Source: Polytrichum commune (Eukaryota; Streptophyta; Polytrichopsida; Polytrichales; Polytrichaceae). Taken from it: a DNA stretch of 64,000 nt. The notes under the pieces were generated by a model. It did not search any database. It saw nothing but the letters and a program-made list of their open reading frames with translations, and was not told the origin of the DNA. Position 1 is the first letter of the stretch. Each line of letters starts with the position of its first letter. The translations under genes were made by a program, and so were the position numbers. Where the stretch lies: the NCBI GenBank assembly GCA_950295325.1, contig OX485803.1, positions 12,214,001-12,278,000 on the forward strand, read 5' to 3'. This document shows, one piece after another, positions 37,767-49,536 of the stretch.

Positions 37767-40631
37767 ATGGCGACACCCCTTCCGCTGCCCTTCGTCCGCC
37801 ACTCGCAGCTGGTGCACCCTCACACTACGCAGCTGGTGCGCTTCCGCCTCCGTTCTGGTACGGAATTCATCAGCTCTTCCATCTCAATTTCGAGTCCCCT
37901 GCGGTAATGCCTTCCCTTTGAATTCGATTGGCTCTCTAGTATTTTTCGCTATGAAGGTAGAATTGAGGAATTGGAAAATGGGTAGGGATGGGTTGGCGCT
38001 CATGTGAGTTGTGGACCAGATTAGAGGGCAGTTTGAGCTGACCGAGCGTGATTGGAATTGCGTGTCTGGGTGCTTTTGTAGTGGATGCATTCTCTCGGTG
38101 ATTTCGGAAACCCTTCCTAATCTGAAATCAATTGGGACAGGATAATCGTAAGTGAGGAGTTGAATGTTCGCCATAGAAATTTGCGGATGTGGCACCTTTG
38201 CAGTTGCACTCCAGTGCGCTCAATGTTAGATGGGAGTTTTCTGAATGGGGCAATGGAAGTGGAGAAGAAAAAAATTTCCCTATTAGTTTTTGGTTCGTTT
38301 AACACGTGAACCATGCAGAGGAAGCGCTACTTGCAGGTGAACTTGAATCGACATGTGATAGTTGCCCGTAACGACTTAAGGCAATGACTCGGGAAATGAC
38401 TACCAAGTAGGTTAGCCACCGCGACACTTAGATGCTTGAGAAATGCAATGTGCCCACCAAGTAGGGTAGGCATTGCGACTTGCTTGAGAATTGGAAGTGG
38501 TTGTGTGCACACGTATAAGACAGAAACCTTCTTCAAGAGGACTTTTCCTTTGCATAAGTTCTGCAATCATCACAATTTGCAACTGACTCATGTGGCTGGT
38601 TAACACTTCACTTCTCTTGTCATGATGGGGATCCCGTGTTATTTTTATCTTTTTTCCATTTATGAAATCTTTTTGGCATGGAAAAAGGGTACTAGTCCTA
38701 ATGAAGCAAATTTCTTCAGGGTACCAAAGCGAACTAATTATGAGGTCGGATGCATCAATGCTTGGCACACCTTTCTAATCTAAAGTGGCCAATAATGGAC
38801 GTGAGAGTAGTTGATGCACCGCTCACATTGAAGCCTGGGAGTGAATAAGTGCCAGGTGTGGAGAAGAATCTAGGAGGAGGCCACGGAATGTGGGTCTTAC
38901 CACCCCAATCCCACAAATTAAAAGCTTTCTTCAATTCTGAGCGAAATTCATCATCCAGCGCAAGTGATAATGGCAGCAATGATATCCCTCCTGGTTGTAG
39001 CCGAATTAAAGTGGAGCTCACAAAACCTCTGGGTAAGTGCACACTTACAACCTATTTGTCATCATACAACCCTATTTGTTATCATTTCATGTCATGTTAT
39101 GTTTGATGAAACCCTATGTATCCAGGGAACTCCAATTCAGGATGTCTCATCGAGAAATTACACTTTTTCTCAAGTGCAGGGATTGCATTTGAAGAAGATA
39201 AGGTTGGCAAAATATTTGTGGGTGAAGTGATTAAGGACGGGAATGCGTACAAGTCAGGGTTGGTGGACGCAGGCGATGAGCTCATTGCTACGAGCGCCAT
39301 TGTCTATGGTTCGGAAGAAGACTACCAAGGTGTGATGGTGAGGAAGGGGATGCAAATCGTGCGCCTGAGTGTGCGTGGGGAGCGATTTGAAACAGTGAGA
39401 ATCCAACACCTGTGGGCATGCATTTCAAATAAACTTAGTTTTTGACTTCAATATCTCCAATGGATTTCACAAAGGTGATTCTGCATTCTCATTCCAAACT
39501 TCGTCTTTCGAGATTTGATTCAGTTTGCTGGAGTGTAACACGTTATTTGTGCGTCAATTCTTCGTGTCTGCAGGTTATGGCAGCCATTGGAACACACCCT
39601 GCTTACATCAAGGTTAGTCCTCTATGTCCCAATCTTTCTGTCTGTAAACATGTGCAAATCTATATGCTAAACATCTGATTTAGTTTGGCCCGCACTATAC
39701 ATAATAAACCCACATTAATTGCCTTGCAATCACTCAGTGGCAACTACAGAGGTCTCATATGACACTTGGTGATACATGACAACACTTGAAGATCACTGTA
39801 TTTAACATGACACACCAGTTCTAATGCCACACTAAATCAGATGTTTAGTCTAGCTATCATGTATATGGATATCATCCTCGATGAACTGAAGTAAAGATTC
39901 ATGTATCCTTGTTGTTTGTACGATCTCTCTGGCTTGTCCAATGCCTTACCATTCGCAGTTGAGGATGTCAGTTCTACTGAGGTCAAGAAGCCACGAATTA
40001 CGGTGCCACTACAGCATAGCCAACCCTCTCATCATGGTCAGACTAAGCCAATTTTTTGATGTGTCTATTCCTGATTGGATACAAGAAGGCACATTATCAC
40101 CCGTAATGGATTTCCCTGCCATTGCCTTACCACTACGTTCATTAATGGACACATATTGCCCTGACAGAGATTGTTGTATGCACCCAATACCTACTTCACT
40201 GCTGATGCGGCTCGATAGGTTAAAATGAGTATCATAGCATCAGACAAGGCTCTTTGCATATATTACCTCCGATATGTGCAATTAGGTTACTGCTGTGTTA
40301 ATATTTTGACATTCCACACTATTTTTAGTATTTATCTCCACAATAACAAAATACAATATTTGTAATCTTATTGTGGTTTTTATATGGATTAAAAACAAAG
40401 TTATAAGCTTTTGCAATATGGTTTTGATCCAAGGTAATTTTCCATGGGTAAAGAGGCAACCTACTCGTGAAGGCAACCTAATTGCACATTTCAGTATAGT
40501 TCATAGCCATGTCCAGCTGAATTTGCTTCCTCATAGTGTGCAATGTTGCATCACATGTGAAGGTGGCGTTGGAGCTACAAAAGTGCAAGTCTCTGCCACA
40601 AGCATCTTCAAATGGAACAGCAAAGAGTTAA
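37767..40631 (+). CDS. plastid-type PDZ-domain protein, five exons
   Basis: Exons 37767-37903, 38959-39032, 39180-39394, 39574-39612 and 40563-40631 sum to 534 nt, 177 residues plus stop, with all phases consistent and GT-AG introns. Residues 1-46 are rich in Ser, Arg and Leu with no acidic residue until Glu34, like a chloroplast transit peptide. The PDZ domain covers about 62-140: carboxylate loop PLGIAF at 69-74, then KIFVGEVIKDGNAYKSGLVD, GDELIATSAIVY and VRLSVRGERFETV. A conserved tail, MAAIGTHPAYIK then VALELQKCK, follows. It resembles the PDZ part of plant plastid proteins such as ENH1, but no rubredoxin CxxCG motif was found downstream. The start has a good context (GCGATGGCG). The acceptor of exon 2 is the least certain junction; a GTTAAC near the stop could mark another donor. 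Confidence 0.82.
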
Positions 40632-41921
40632 CCAGCCCTTCGCGTTTATCAAACCAAAAGGGATGGATGTACTAAACCAAAGGTCACCTGGAAAATGTTT
40701 CTGTAGATTCAAAATATATTGCATAATCTGTAGCAATCTGAGCTACTTCACAAGCAGAGTTGCATTTCAATTTATTCACTTCCAGCACAATCTGAAGAAT
40801 GTATTTATTGCCAAGGCTTGATGACAACCACCAAAGTGATTGAAAACAAGATGAAATCCCATTTATACAAAAACAGAATGCCTCCCTTTGTAGCTCTCTG
40901 TTTCACTACTCTAGGCTAAGTCTATTTCTTTGATTTCAGTGTCATTATTTCTATAAATCAGTTTAATACTAGTCCTAGAGCATTCTACATATTACCATGA
41001 ATTTGTGCAGGGTATACTGTAAGTTGCCATGGTGGTCATCACCCAAGCCATAGCAGCTACTCACTTTAAGACCGCCCCCCTCCCCTCCCAAATGTCAGGA
41101 GTGGGTGCTTCTACCTTATGCTTCAGTGTAAGAACAAACAAGCCACATCAGAAGGTGTTCTGAATGCCCTCATATTATATAAACTAAAGGTTTATATAAG
41201 AAGCCAGGTAAACCAGTCACCGCTAGCAGGTTCCTCAAAGGGAATCCATCACCAAACAAGATCATTGTGCCTACCAATTTCTCTAGTTAAGGTGAAAGCT
41301 CTTGGAGCTCTGTGGCCACTGCATCAATACATTCAACGTGTAAGTGCTCACTTCTCTTTGAAGTATTTTGCGCTTAGTGGCTTCACTCCGATTTCCATTG
41401 TGGGATGGCTAAATCTTGTTTTCTTCTGTGCTTTTCGTGATTAGATCAATGCTTTCTTGGCACTAGTATGAATTCCACCCTCTTCGTTGCCGGATGGTTG
41501 TTTCTACTTTGTTGTATTTGATTAGTATGTAATTCCACCAACTTCGTTGCTAGATGGTTGATTCTTCTATCTTCTTTGCACTTAGCTCAACATCTTTGTG
41601 CTTCACTCCCGGGGGGTGCACCTTCCCTTAAAAACTAAGAACCATGTGCATTTGCAACGTACTCTAAAAACCTTCTATATTCAAGTTTGTTTCTGGTAAA
41701 TTCAAGCAATACACATACAATTTCAATGATAAAATTTATGTATAGTCATCAACATAATAAACCGTTATATACTTTTGAATAACAATCAACCCCTATCATC
41801 TGTGAAATGCAAAACCTTAGCATTCGTCATAAAGTTGTTAAAGACTTTTACATCTCCTAGATGTAACTCATAAGCATTTAAGTCTACAATATATGTCATA
41901 AAAGCTAACATTGCAATTATT
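40632..41921. other. region downstream of the PDZ gene
   Basis: Expected 3' region of the PDZ gene, followed by gene-free AT-rich DNA. No rubredoxin-like CxxCG motif was found by eye. A short tandem pair around AATTCCACC..TTCGTTGC lies near 41470-41555. Confidence 0.45.
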
Positions 41922-42265
41922 CTCGGGGGGGGCAGTGTGTTAAAAAGTTAAGGATATAGGTGCGAACAACCACTATTTTATAGGGGGGTATTACTTTCAA
42001 TTCTCTTCTTTTTTTCACATGCTATCATTATGTAAATTTCTACTTTGGGTTAATAGAAAAATGGCTTGTATTACTTATAATTCCAAATTACTTATTATTC
42101 CATACCCTATAGTACTTTAAAGATGTCCAGTGCCATTTTTGATACCCTATATTACTCTTAAGCCCAATTATAATTTTTTGCTCCCATGTTTTTAAAATAC
42201 CCTATCATTTGTTCGCACGAATATTGCTACTCCAACCAATGACTACCCCCCCCCCCCCCCCCGAG
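41922..42265. mobile_element. 344-bp MITE with 8-bp target duplication
   Basis: The inverted ends CTCGGGGGG and CCCCCCGAG are flanked by an exact 8-bp repeat, CAATTATT, at 41914-41921 and 42266-42273. An 8-bp duplication suggests a non-autonomous hAT-type element. The interior is AT-rich, with pieces such as TTACTTATAATTCC similar in style to the two elements at 42.9 and 44.4 kb. Confidence 0.75.
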
Positions 42266-42939
42266 CAATTATTGTTTCAAAGATTAGTAAAATCATAAGT
42301 TTCTCATCAAATGATGAGTAAGATTGTCAGTCCATTTGTTGTTGGCCTTTTTGATACCAACATAAGCCAATCTCCATGTTTGATGGACGGTCTATCAAGT
42401 CGATTGGATTTCTATACTCCACCCAATGATATCCATCCAATATGATTTTTCTATAAATATCAAAATATTCTAAAGAAGAAAAAAATTGAGTTTCTTCACA
42501 AAATCATTTGTAATTTTATGTCAAATTTTTATAATGAGATAAAAACTAATTGAATTATAAGATCATTTACTAGTCAAACACCTTCTCAAAACTAAGTTTC
42601 ATCTATATCTAAAAATGGGTTATATTATAAATATTATTTATTTAAATAATCAACATTACTTTACTCTTTCTTAGATAGCATTAGATTATCATTCAAATGT
42701 TTGAAAAGAACTAAGTCGTGTGTCATTATTCAAAGGTAATAGTTGGTGGGAAATAAGGTGGAAGATGATAAAGGGGAGGAGCTAGTCTTCGGTGATCCAA
42801 GTCCAAAGTGAAAACCAAGTCGAATAAGTAAGTGATGAAGAAGTCAAAGTCGAAACTCATTTATAAGTGGTCACTTCATGCGGTTGGGGTGAGCAAATGT
42901 CTTTTACTTGCGCCTTACCACATTACTCTGAACTTGGTG

Positions 42940-43440
42940 CACGGGTAGATCACTCTAAGGCATTTTTGTGCACCACGTGCGGCTGGGGGTTTTTTGTTTT
43001 GGGGCTATTTACCTTCAAGGGCTGAATTAAAGCCTCCCTATAATTACTTAAATTTCAAAAATGGCCCATTTGTTTGCACCCTTCCATTACTTATATTGTC
43101 CAAGTCACTGCAATTTTTTGTACTCTATATTCCTTTTAAGCCATTTTTGGACAGACAGAAATCCCAATTATCATCCATCCCCGTGAGTCCTAAACCCATT
43201 TACATACCATACTTAACATACCTTCTAGGATCCTTATCTTCAGCCCCTATATTAATTTTACAAAAAAAAAGTAATGGCCCGCGTTTTATGTCCATCTAAC
43301 TTACTTATAATGGGATTGTCTACATTTAATGGCCCCTTCATTATTTGGAATTCCTTTATAATTTTTATTTCAAATGATTTTAATCCTCTCTATATTATGC
43401 CGCACGTCGTTTTTAAAATGCACTAAGTGATCTACCCGTG
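42940..43440. mobile_element. 501-bp non-autonomous hAT-type element, copy A
   Basis: Terminal inverted repeats start CACGGGTAGATCACT, and an exact 8-bp target duplication ACTTGGTG lies at 42932-42939 and 43441-43448. Termini beginning CA and 8-bp duplications fit hAT. The two ends also share GGCATTTT / AAAATGC further in. No transposase frame is present. Its sister copy at 44375 has the same ends with a different middle. Confidence 0.88.
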
Positions 43441-44374
43441 ACTTGGTGTAGCTTTGCTTACCATGTGCTTACTTTGAATATCCATTCAAAGACTAGTTTT
43501 TGTCAATTTTCATTCGTCATTGACTTTATAAGATCAAAAGACATTTCTCAAGATTAATCCTACCTTTTCGAGGTATATTTGATTAGATCTACAAGTAGAT
43601 CTACCAATCATTAGTTAAATTAATCTATTTCCACTCGTTTGATCGCTTGGCGTGTAATCACCTCGGATTCTTGTAACTTATCTCCTCCAAATATAACTTT
43701 TTATTTACTATTTTAGTCCTTAATTTTAGCTTAGTTATTTTCTACTAATAACTATTTAATGTCATTGTTTGGGTTTTATCTAGCTAAGCAAATTTCTAAA
43801 ACAATCCCACCGACCTTATCATTTACCTTCTAACTCATAATTACCACTATAGTAAATTTACAAATTTTTCAAGAGTACAAGACAAGTTTTTAGTGATGCA
43901 TGATAATTGCCCAAGAGTTATATGCTTGTAGTGAATTCTTTTGGAAATGGCCTTCAAACTTGTTATATGATACCACATTTGAAAGCCATTTTCAAAGAAG
44001 AAATAAAAATAATCTTAATGTGAGCACTAGTAGGCCTTAAGTGCAATTACAAGCCATACATGATTGGGCTCTTATTGTAGTGTTACTTCAAAATGTTGGA
44101 TGAGTCATGTTGGATTTATTTTTTATTTGGACGTTCTAGAAATATAGCACACCCCCTTGTAAATTTTCAATGTTTTTTTTTAAATCCATAGAGAAATACG
44201 TCACCAATGCCAAGTACTTTAGTGTTGTACATGCTTTGAGACACAAAAGAAGCCTCCATACATGTTGCCCTAAACCCCATCCATCACGTATTTTGTGGTC
44301 TGGCCACGTGTAATTAAATAAATTATGAACAAAAATTAATTGAAATCCCTTTTTTGCTACAAGTTACTTGTGAA
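43441..44374. other. unassigned spacer between two hAT-type copies
   Basis: AT-rich sequence with no gene or repeat recognised beyond the flanking target duplications. Confidence 0.4.
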
Positions 44375-44935
44375 CACGGGTAGGTCACTCTAAGGCATTT
44401 TTGTGCACCACGTGCGGCTAGGGGTTTTTTGTTTTGGGGCTATTTACCTTCAAGGGTTGAATTAAAGCCTCCCTATAATTACTTAAATTTCAAAAATGGC
44501 CCATTTGTTTGCACCCTTCCATTACTTATATTGTCCAAGTCACTGCAATTTTTTGTACTCTATATTCCTTTTAAGTAATAAAAGCTAATCTACTTCCTAA
44601 CGCATTGACGAGTGTTAAGGGAAACCATGGAAAACAAAGAAGGGTGCAAACAGTAATATCATTGCAAACAAAGTTATGAAGAAAACACATAGGAGACCAT
44701 AGCAAACATACTAAACATACCTTCTAGGATCCTTATCTTTAGCCCCTATATTAATTTTACAAAAAAATAATGGCCCACATTTTATGTCCACTAACTTACT
44801 TGTAATGGGATTGTCTACATTTAATGGCCCCTTCATTATTTGGAATTCCTTTATAATTTTTATTTCAAATGATTTTAATCCTCTCTATATTATGCCGCAC
44901 GTCATTTTTAAAATGCACTAAGTGACCTACCCGTG
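44375..44935. mobile_element. 561-bp non-autonomous hAT-type element, copy B
   Basis: Terminal inverted repeats start CACGGGTAGGTCACT, and an exact 8-bp duplication CTTGTGAA lies at 44367-44374 and 44936-44943. The first ~200 and last ~235 bp match copy A almost base for base, but the middle (about 44577-44700) is unrelated to copy A's middle. Confidence 0.88.
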
Positions 44936-45239
44936 CTTGTGAATTAACCAAGATAGATGGATGATTCCGCTACTTCAATGACCGGCACATGGTTTTGAAG
45001 TGGGTTCATCTTTAAGGTTGTACAACACATCCATGTAAGGACAAACGCATTTTTTGTTCATATTTTATGAAATAGATTTGAATAGGTCCATTTGATTCCA
45101 AAAAATGGGTAGTAGGAAATGGCTATACAAGTGATTATTTACAAGCTAAGTATCTCATGGCTTTTAAATAGCTAGTTCTTGAAATTTTACAATCAATTAC
45201 ATAGTGTTTTAATCATTTATGTGGTCACCAATAAAAATA

Positions 45240-46183
45240 CCGTAGTTTAATAGCAGGTTCGGCACAAAATAATTCTAAAAATAGGTGCCTAAAATTTTGG
45301 AATATTATTGGCATTTTTTGCCGAATATAAAATTAATTCTTTTTCAAAATTGCCAAAAAGTAAGAAATTTTTACTTCTCACTAGAGTTTTACTTACAATG
45401 GAAGCATATGTGAATTTTGAAGGAGAGAAGGTGCTCCTTTTGTAATCAAGCTCACGTACATTAGTCCACAAAGAATATGGGTTAAGAAGTAGCAAGACTC
45501 TAGGCGAGGCTTTTCAAATGTGTTGTACACAAATTTTTGGAGTCCAATTGAGCATAGAAGATGAAGTTTTTATAGAATTTTGTCCAACTAACAAAAGTTG
45601 AGAAATCAATCCTTCTTCCACCTCCAACAAGTTTTGTGTCAAAATAAGTCTTTATGCAAAAGATATGGACAAAACATTGCAGCCGTGTAAAGATCAAAAA
45701 ATTAAAATGCGTTCATAACAATTTTTTGGAGCTCATTTGTGCATAGAAGATCAACTTTTTTGGAATTTTGTTGGTCTAAGAAAAGTTTAGAAATCAAGTA
45801 ATATTTCACCTCCAACAAATTTTATGTCATTTGAAGACTCTATGCAAAAGTTATGCGTGTTATAAAAATGACGTCTAACTAGGTGCTTCACCTCAAAGTT
45901 TACATATCCCATATGCATTGTTGAACACAACTCCACTCTACTTGCATAAAGCACAGAGCATTCTCAACTCTTCACTCACATCTTACTTGTCATTCAATGC
46001 AAGAGAGATGTGCAAGATATAAGTTGAAATAGAAAATTAAAAATGAATGTAAGCTGAATTTTTAAAAATTAAAAGAGAAAATTGCCGAAAATATGAATAT
46101 ACTATTTTTAGGTGCCGAACCTACTTTTTGAACTTTAATTAAATATTAGGCAGCAAGTTGCCTAACCTGCTAGTAAACTACGG
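45240..46183. mobile_element. 944-bp TA-flanked inverted-repeat element
   Basis: Inverted ends CCGTAGTTTA...GCAGGTTCGGC and GCCTAACCTGC...TAAACTACGG are flanked by TA on each side. Inner inverted blocks share AAAATAGGTGCC / GGTGCCGAACC. Around 45525-45880 there are two diverged tandem copies of a ~195-bp block with the landmark TGAGCATAGAAGAT / TGTGCATAGAAGAT. No transposase is seen. A TA duplication suggests Tc1/mariner-type mobilisation (inference). Confidence 0.7.
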
Positions 46184-46229
46184 TATATGAAGACTATGTA
46201 AAAAATTCATAATTTTCAAATGGTCAAAC

Positions 46230-47250
46230 CCGATCCACTAAATTAAACCATTTGCCAAGCCATTCTCTAACCAAGACCCCTAGAAGTCAAATAAGCATTA
46301 AAATAACAAGACAAGCGGAACCAACTTCCAATATTTTATCACTCACTCCACCCACAAGTCCCTCACACGTGACAATCCAAATAGATGCCATGATGGCACC
46401 TCGAGAGTTGTCATTAGTCATCCCATGTAACTTGGCACCTCGTATAATGTCAACTCACATTCCCAAATTTTCGGGCTTCTCCCACCATATCAAGACATTG
46501 GTCACCAATATCATCCCCAACTACATATATTGTTTAATGTGGTTCTCCACCATGTTAGGAGGCCCAACATACGAGTGATATTGCTTACATGTGTCCAACA
46601 GCTTTGGTGATTGGCCTACAATCCGAATAGTTTTTCTTCGCCAATTTAGGCCCAAGATTGGTTAACAAATTAAATCATTTGTACTTACCGGTATTCGCCA
46701 AGGTCCAATTGAGGACATTTCATCTGTAGATTTTAAACGGTGATTACACGGTTCGTAGGAGGCTACCTGACGGATAATATCATCCTCTATTACTTCATTG
46801 AAGGGTTTAACAAGCATGATACAATGCGAGAGATTTTGAACTTGAATCCAATCACCATGGCTGAAGCTAAACCCACAATTTATAAAACCATAAACAAAGA
46901 GAATGAATGAATGTAAAATTATACGATTACCCCGGACTTTGCATTCATCTCCGCAAAATATGTGTCTCGAACATGGGACAATTTCATACCTAAGGATACT
47001 CTTCACAACTAAGTAGGTGCCTAAGTTTACCATCAAGTCACATGCACCATTATATTCATGGGCACCCCCTTTGAGATACTTCTAATATCCTATCATGACC
47101 CATTTACCATTGGTAAGATGGCCAAACTAGAAATAAACGTCACTCAAGCCAATATGGATCTTAAGAAAGATGTTATGAAGACTCCCAAGACAATCACAAA
47201 GCAATTCACCATGGTCATCAATTTCAATTCAAAATCCAAACTTAGTTGAG
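46230..47250 (+). mobile_element. broken gag remnant of an LTR retroelement (Gypsy/Ty3-like)
   Basis: Fossil. The plus strand carries sequence reminiscent of the retrotransposon gag domain, with the usual order of a target-like P-K-F-S-G block and a G-G-P-x-Y-E-W block, and a likely further gag-like piece near 47.05-47.25 kb. No protease, reverse transcriptase, integrase or LTRs were found in the window. It is clearly broken, with several interruptions, and looks old. The family call is by pattern recognition only. Confidence 0.5.
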
Positions 47251-48551
47251 GTATAACAAGCAACTTCAAATTTTCAATACATATTTTAGTCATTAGAATA
47301 CAATCCAATGTGGCCTAAGATCCATTTAATCATTTACAGGTGCAAGAAGATTATATTTAAAATAATTATTAGATTTTACAGTTGTCTCATGGAATTGCCC
47401 ACAACTTCTAAGAAAAAACATCTAGATTGCTATAAGAAATATTACACTTGAAAGAAGACTTAAAGACCTATCCGTGTATATGAAGTTGGTATGAAATTGA
47501 ACACTATCGTAGCCCATGATGAGCCTTTATAGTCGATTGTGTTTAACAGACCATGGGCTTTCAACTACTCACTACTAGTCTAAAATCGTCTATTATTCTC
47601 CTTCCAACTGAAGATCATCTAGCACCTAAATGTATTTTAGAGTCTAATTATCTTCTAACAACTCAAAAATATAAGTTACAAATCAAACTAAACTCAAGAA
47701 AAAAGAATGAACAAAAGAAAATAAGTTTGTAAGAGAGAGGTTATATTATTATACCCTATAATACTAAATTGTCATTCAAATGCCTCATACCAACTATATT
47801 TTAGATAGTCCTACTCCTTTATAGAAGCATAGTTAACTATAGAAATCCAATCACTACGCGTTTCACTAAATGTGAGAATACACCAAAAGTAAGGTGAGGG
47901 TTGGTGGAGAAGGAAGATGAAGGAATTAGCCTTTGGAGGTCCCATCCCTCCGAAGGTTGAAGTGGGAAAATAAGAGCTAAACATTAAGATGTTGAGCCTC
48001 TTTTTTAAAGACTTGCCTCAAGGGGTGGGGAGTAAGCCTCTTCTTTATCGTTTGCATCGTCAATCTTATGGTTGATTGGAGGAAACTTTGCTTTTGATTT
48101 GATTCCCATAGATGTTCATCTGATTAATATTCATCCATCCATTGATTTCATAGTATTAAAAGACAATTGTCAGTAGAAATTTCCATCGTCAAAAGAATTT
48201 GTACTAAATCAAGATAAATTTTCAATTATGCACATTTAAGTCGACTTGCCACCCACTTGGTCCAATCATCTTAGATGCCTCTACCTCAGATAATTTTGAA
48301 GATGGTTTTTGGATCTAAAATGAATTATTTTGAGTCATTATTGCCCAAGCCAACTTATGTCCTTATCCAGTTACCTTCATCCTCTAATGATACAAATCAA
48401 ATTTAGTTTAGCCTCCCTAGATAATAAATTAATAACTCACTAACATTCATTATTTCAATCCTCATCTATCTATACTAAATTTGATTAGTAAGATTATGAT
48501 AATTGAATTTATAACTGCTTTGTAACCCGAATAACAACAATGTTAAATTTA
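47251..48551. other. gene-free AT-rich DNA
   Basis: No gene, domain or recognised repeat. Confidence 0.45.
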
Positions 48552-49528
48552 GGGGATCGCTATTTCCACACCTTTTTTGGCTAGATTCACACCTTTTTGC
48601 CGGTTCGGTTGCCGTGTCACTGAGGCGCTATACATGAGATTCTTCATGGTGCATCCGGACCGTTGATCCACCAAGGCCCATCCAAGGGCCTCAATGATCC
48701 TAGGTGGCGGTGGGGTGGGAGGCGGGGGTGGTGCTTACCACCAAGGCGGGGTGGGGCCGTGGGCCTCATGTCTTTTTTGGGGAGGCCGGATTTAGGGTGG
48801 TGTCGGGCCTAGTGGCTAGGCGGGCCCAGTGGCTAGGCCTACTTATTATATAACTAGTTGGTTAGCTTTACTCTACTTACTAAATGACTAGTTGGTTACC
48901 CTTCCTCTACTTACTAAATAACTAGTTGGTTAGCCTCTCCAATACTTTAACGCATCAAAGCTTAACTCCAATTTGAATTTACATTTAATGTTAGTTACTT
49001 TCATAGGGTTAGTGAGATTTAGTGTAGTGTTCGTATTTAGTGTATCTAACACTAAATATCATATTTAGTGTAGTTATTTAGTAAGTAGAGTAAGGCTAAC
49101 CAACTAGTTATTTAGTAAGTAGAGTAAGGGTAACCAACTAGTCATTTAGTAAGTAGAGGAAGGGTAACCAACTAGTCATTTAGTAAGTAGAGTAAGGCTA
49201 ATCAACTAGTTATTTAGTAAGTAGAGTAAGGGTAACCAACTAGTTATATAATAAGTAGGCCTAGCCACTAGGCCCGACACCACCCTAAATCCGGCCTCCC
49301 CAAAAAAGACATGAGGCCCACGGCCCCACCCCGCCTTGGTGGCAAGCACCACCCCCGCCCCCCACCCCACCGCCACCTAGGATCATTGAGGCTCTTGGAT
49401 GGGCCTTGGTGGATCAACGGTCCGGATGCACCATGAAGAATCTCATGTATAGCGGCTCAGTGACACGGCAACCGAACCGGCAAAAAGGTGTGAATCTAGC
49501 CAAAAAAGGTGTGGAAATAGCGATCCCC
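48552..49528. mobile_element. 977-bp palindromic foldback element with 34-bp repeats in the arms
   Basis: The outer ~290 bp on each side are near-perfect inverse copies starting GGGGATCGCTATTTCCACAC. Inside them each arm carries 34-bp units (GTAAGTAGAGTAAGG, then TAACCAACTAG). Five such units lie in the right arm (about 49073-49250) and about three in the left. The centre contains ACACTAAATATCATATTTAG. The flanks read TAAATTTA on both sides (48544-48551 and 49529-49536). Because that word is palindromic, the target duplication could be 8 bp or only TA. The GC-rich outer arms stand out from the AT-rich surroundings. No coding sequence. Confidence 0.88.
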
Positions 49529-49536
49529 TAAATTTA

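Noticed and set aside
39941-40228. 95-codon frame within the last PDZ intron
   Set aside because: Not needed for the PDZ frame, whose phases join directly from 39612 to 40563; no domain is seen.
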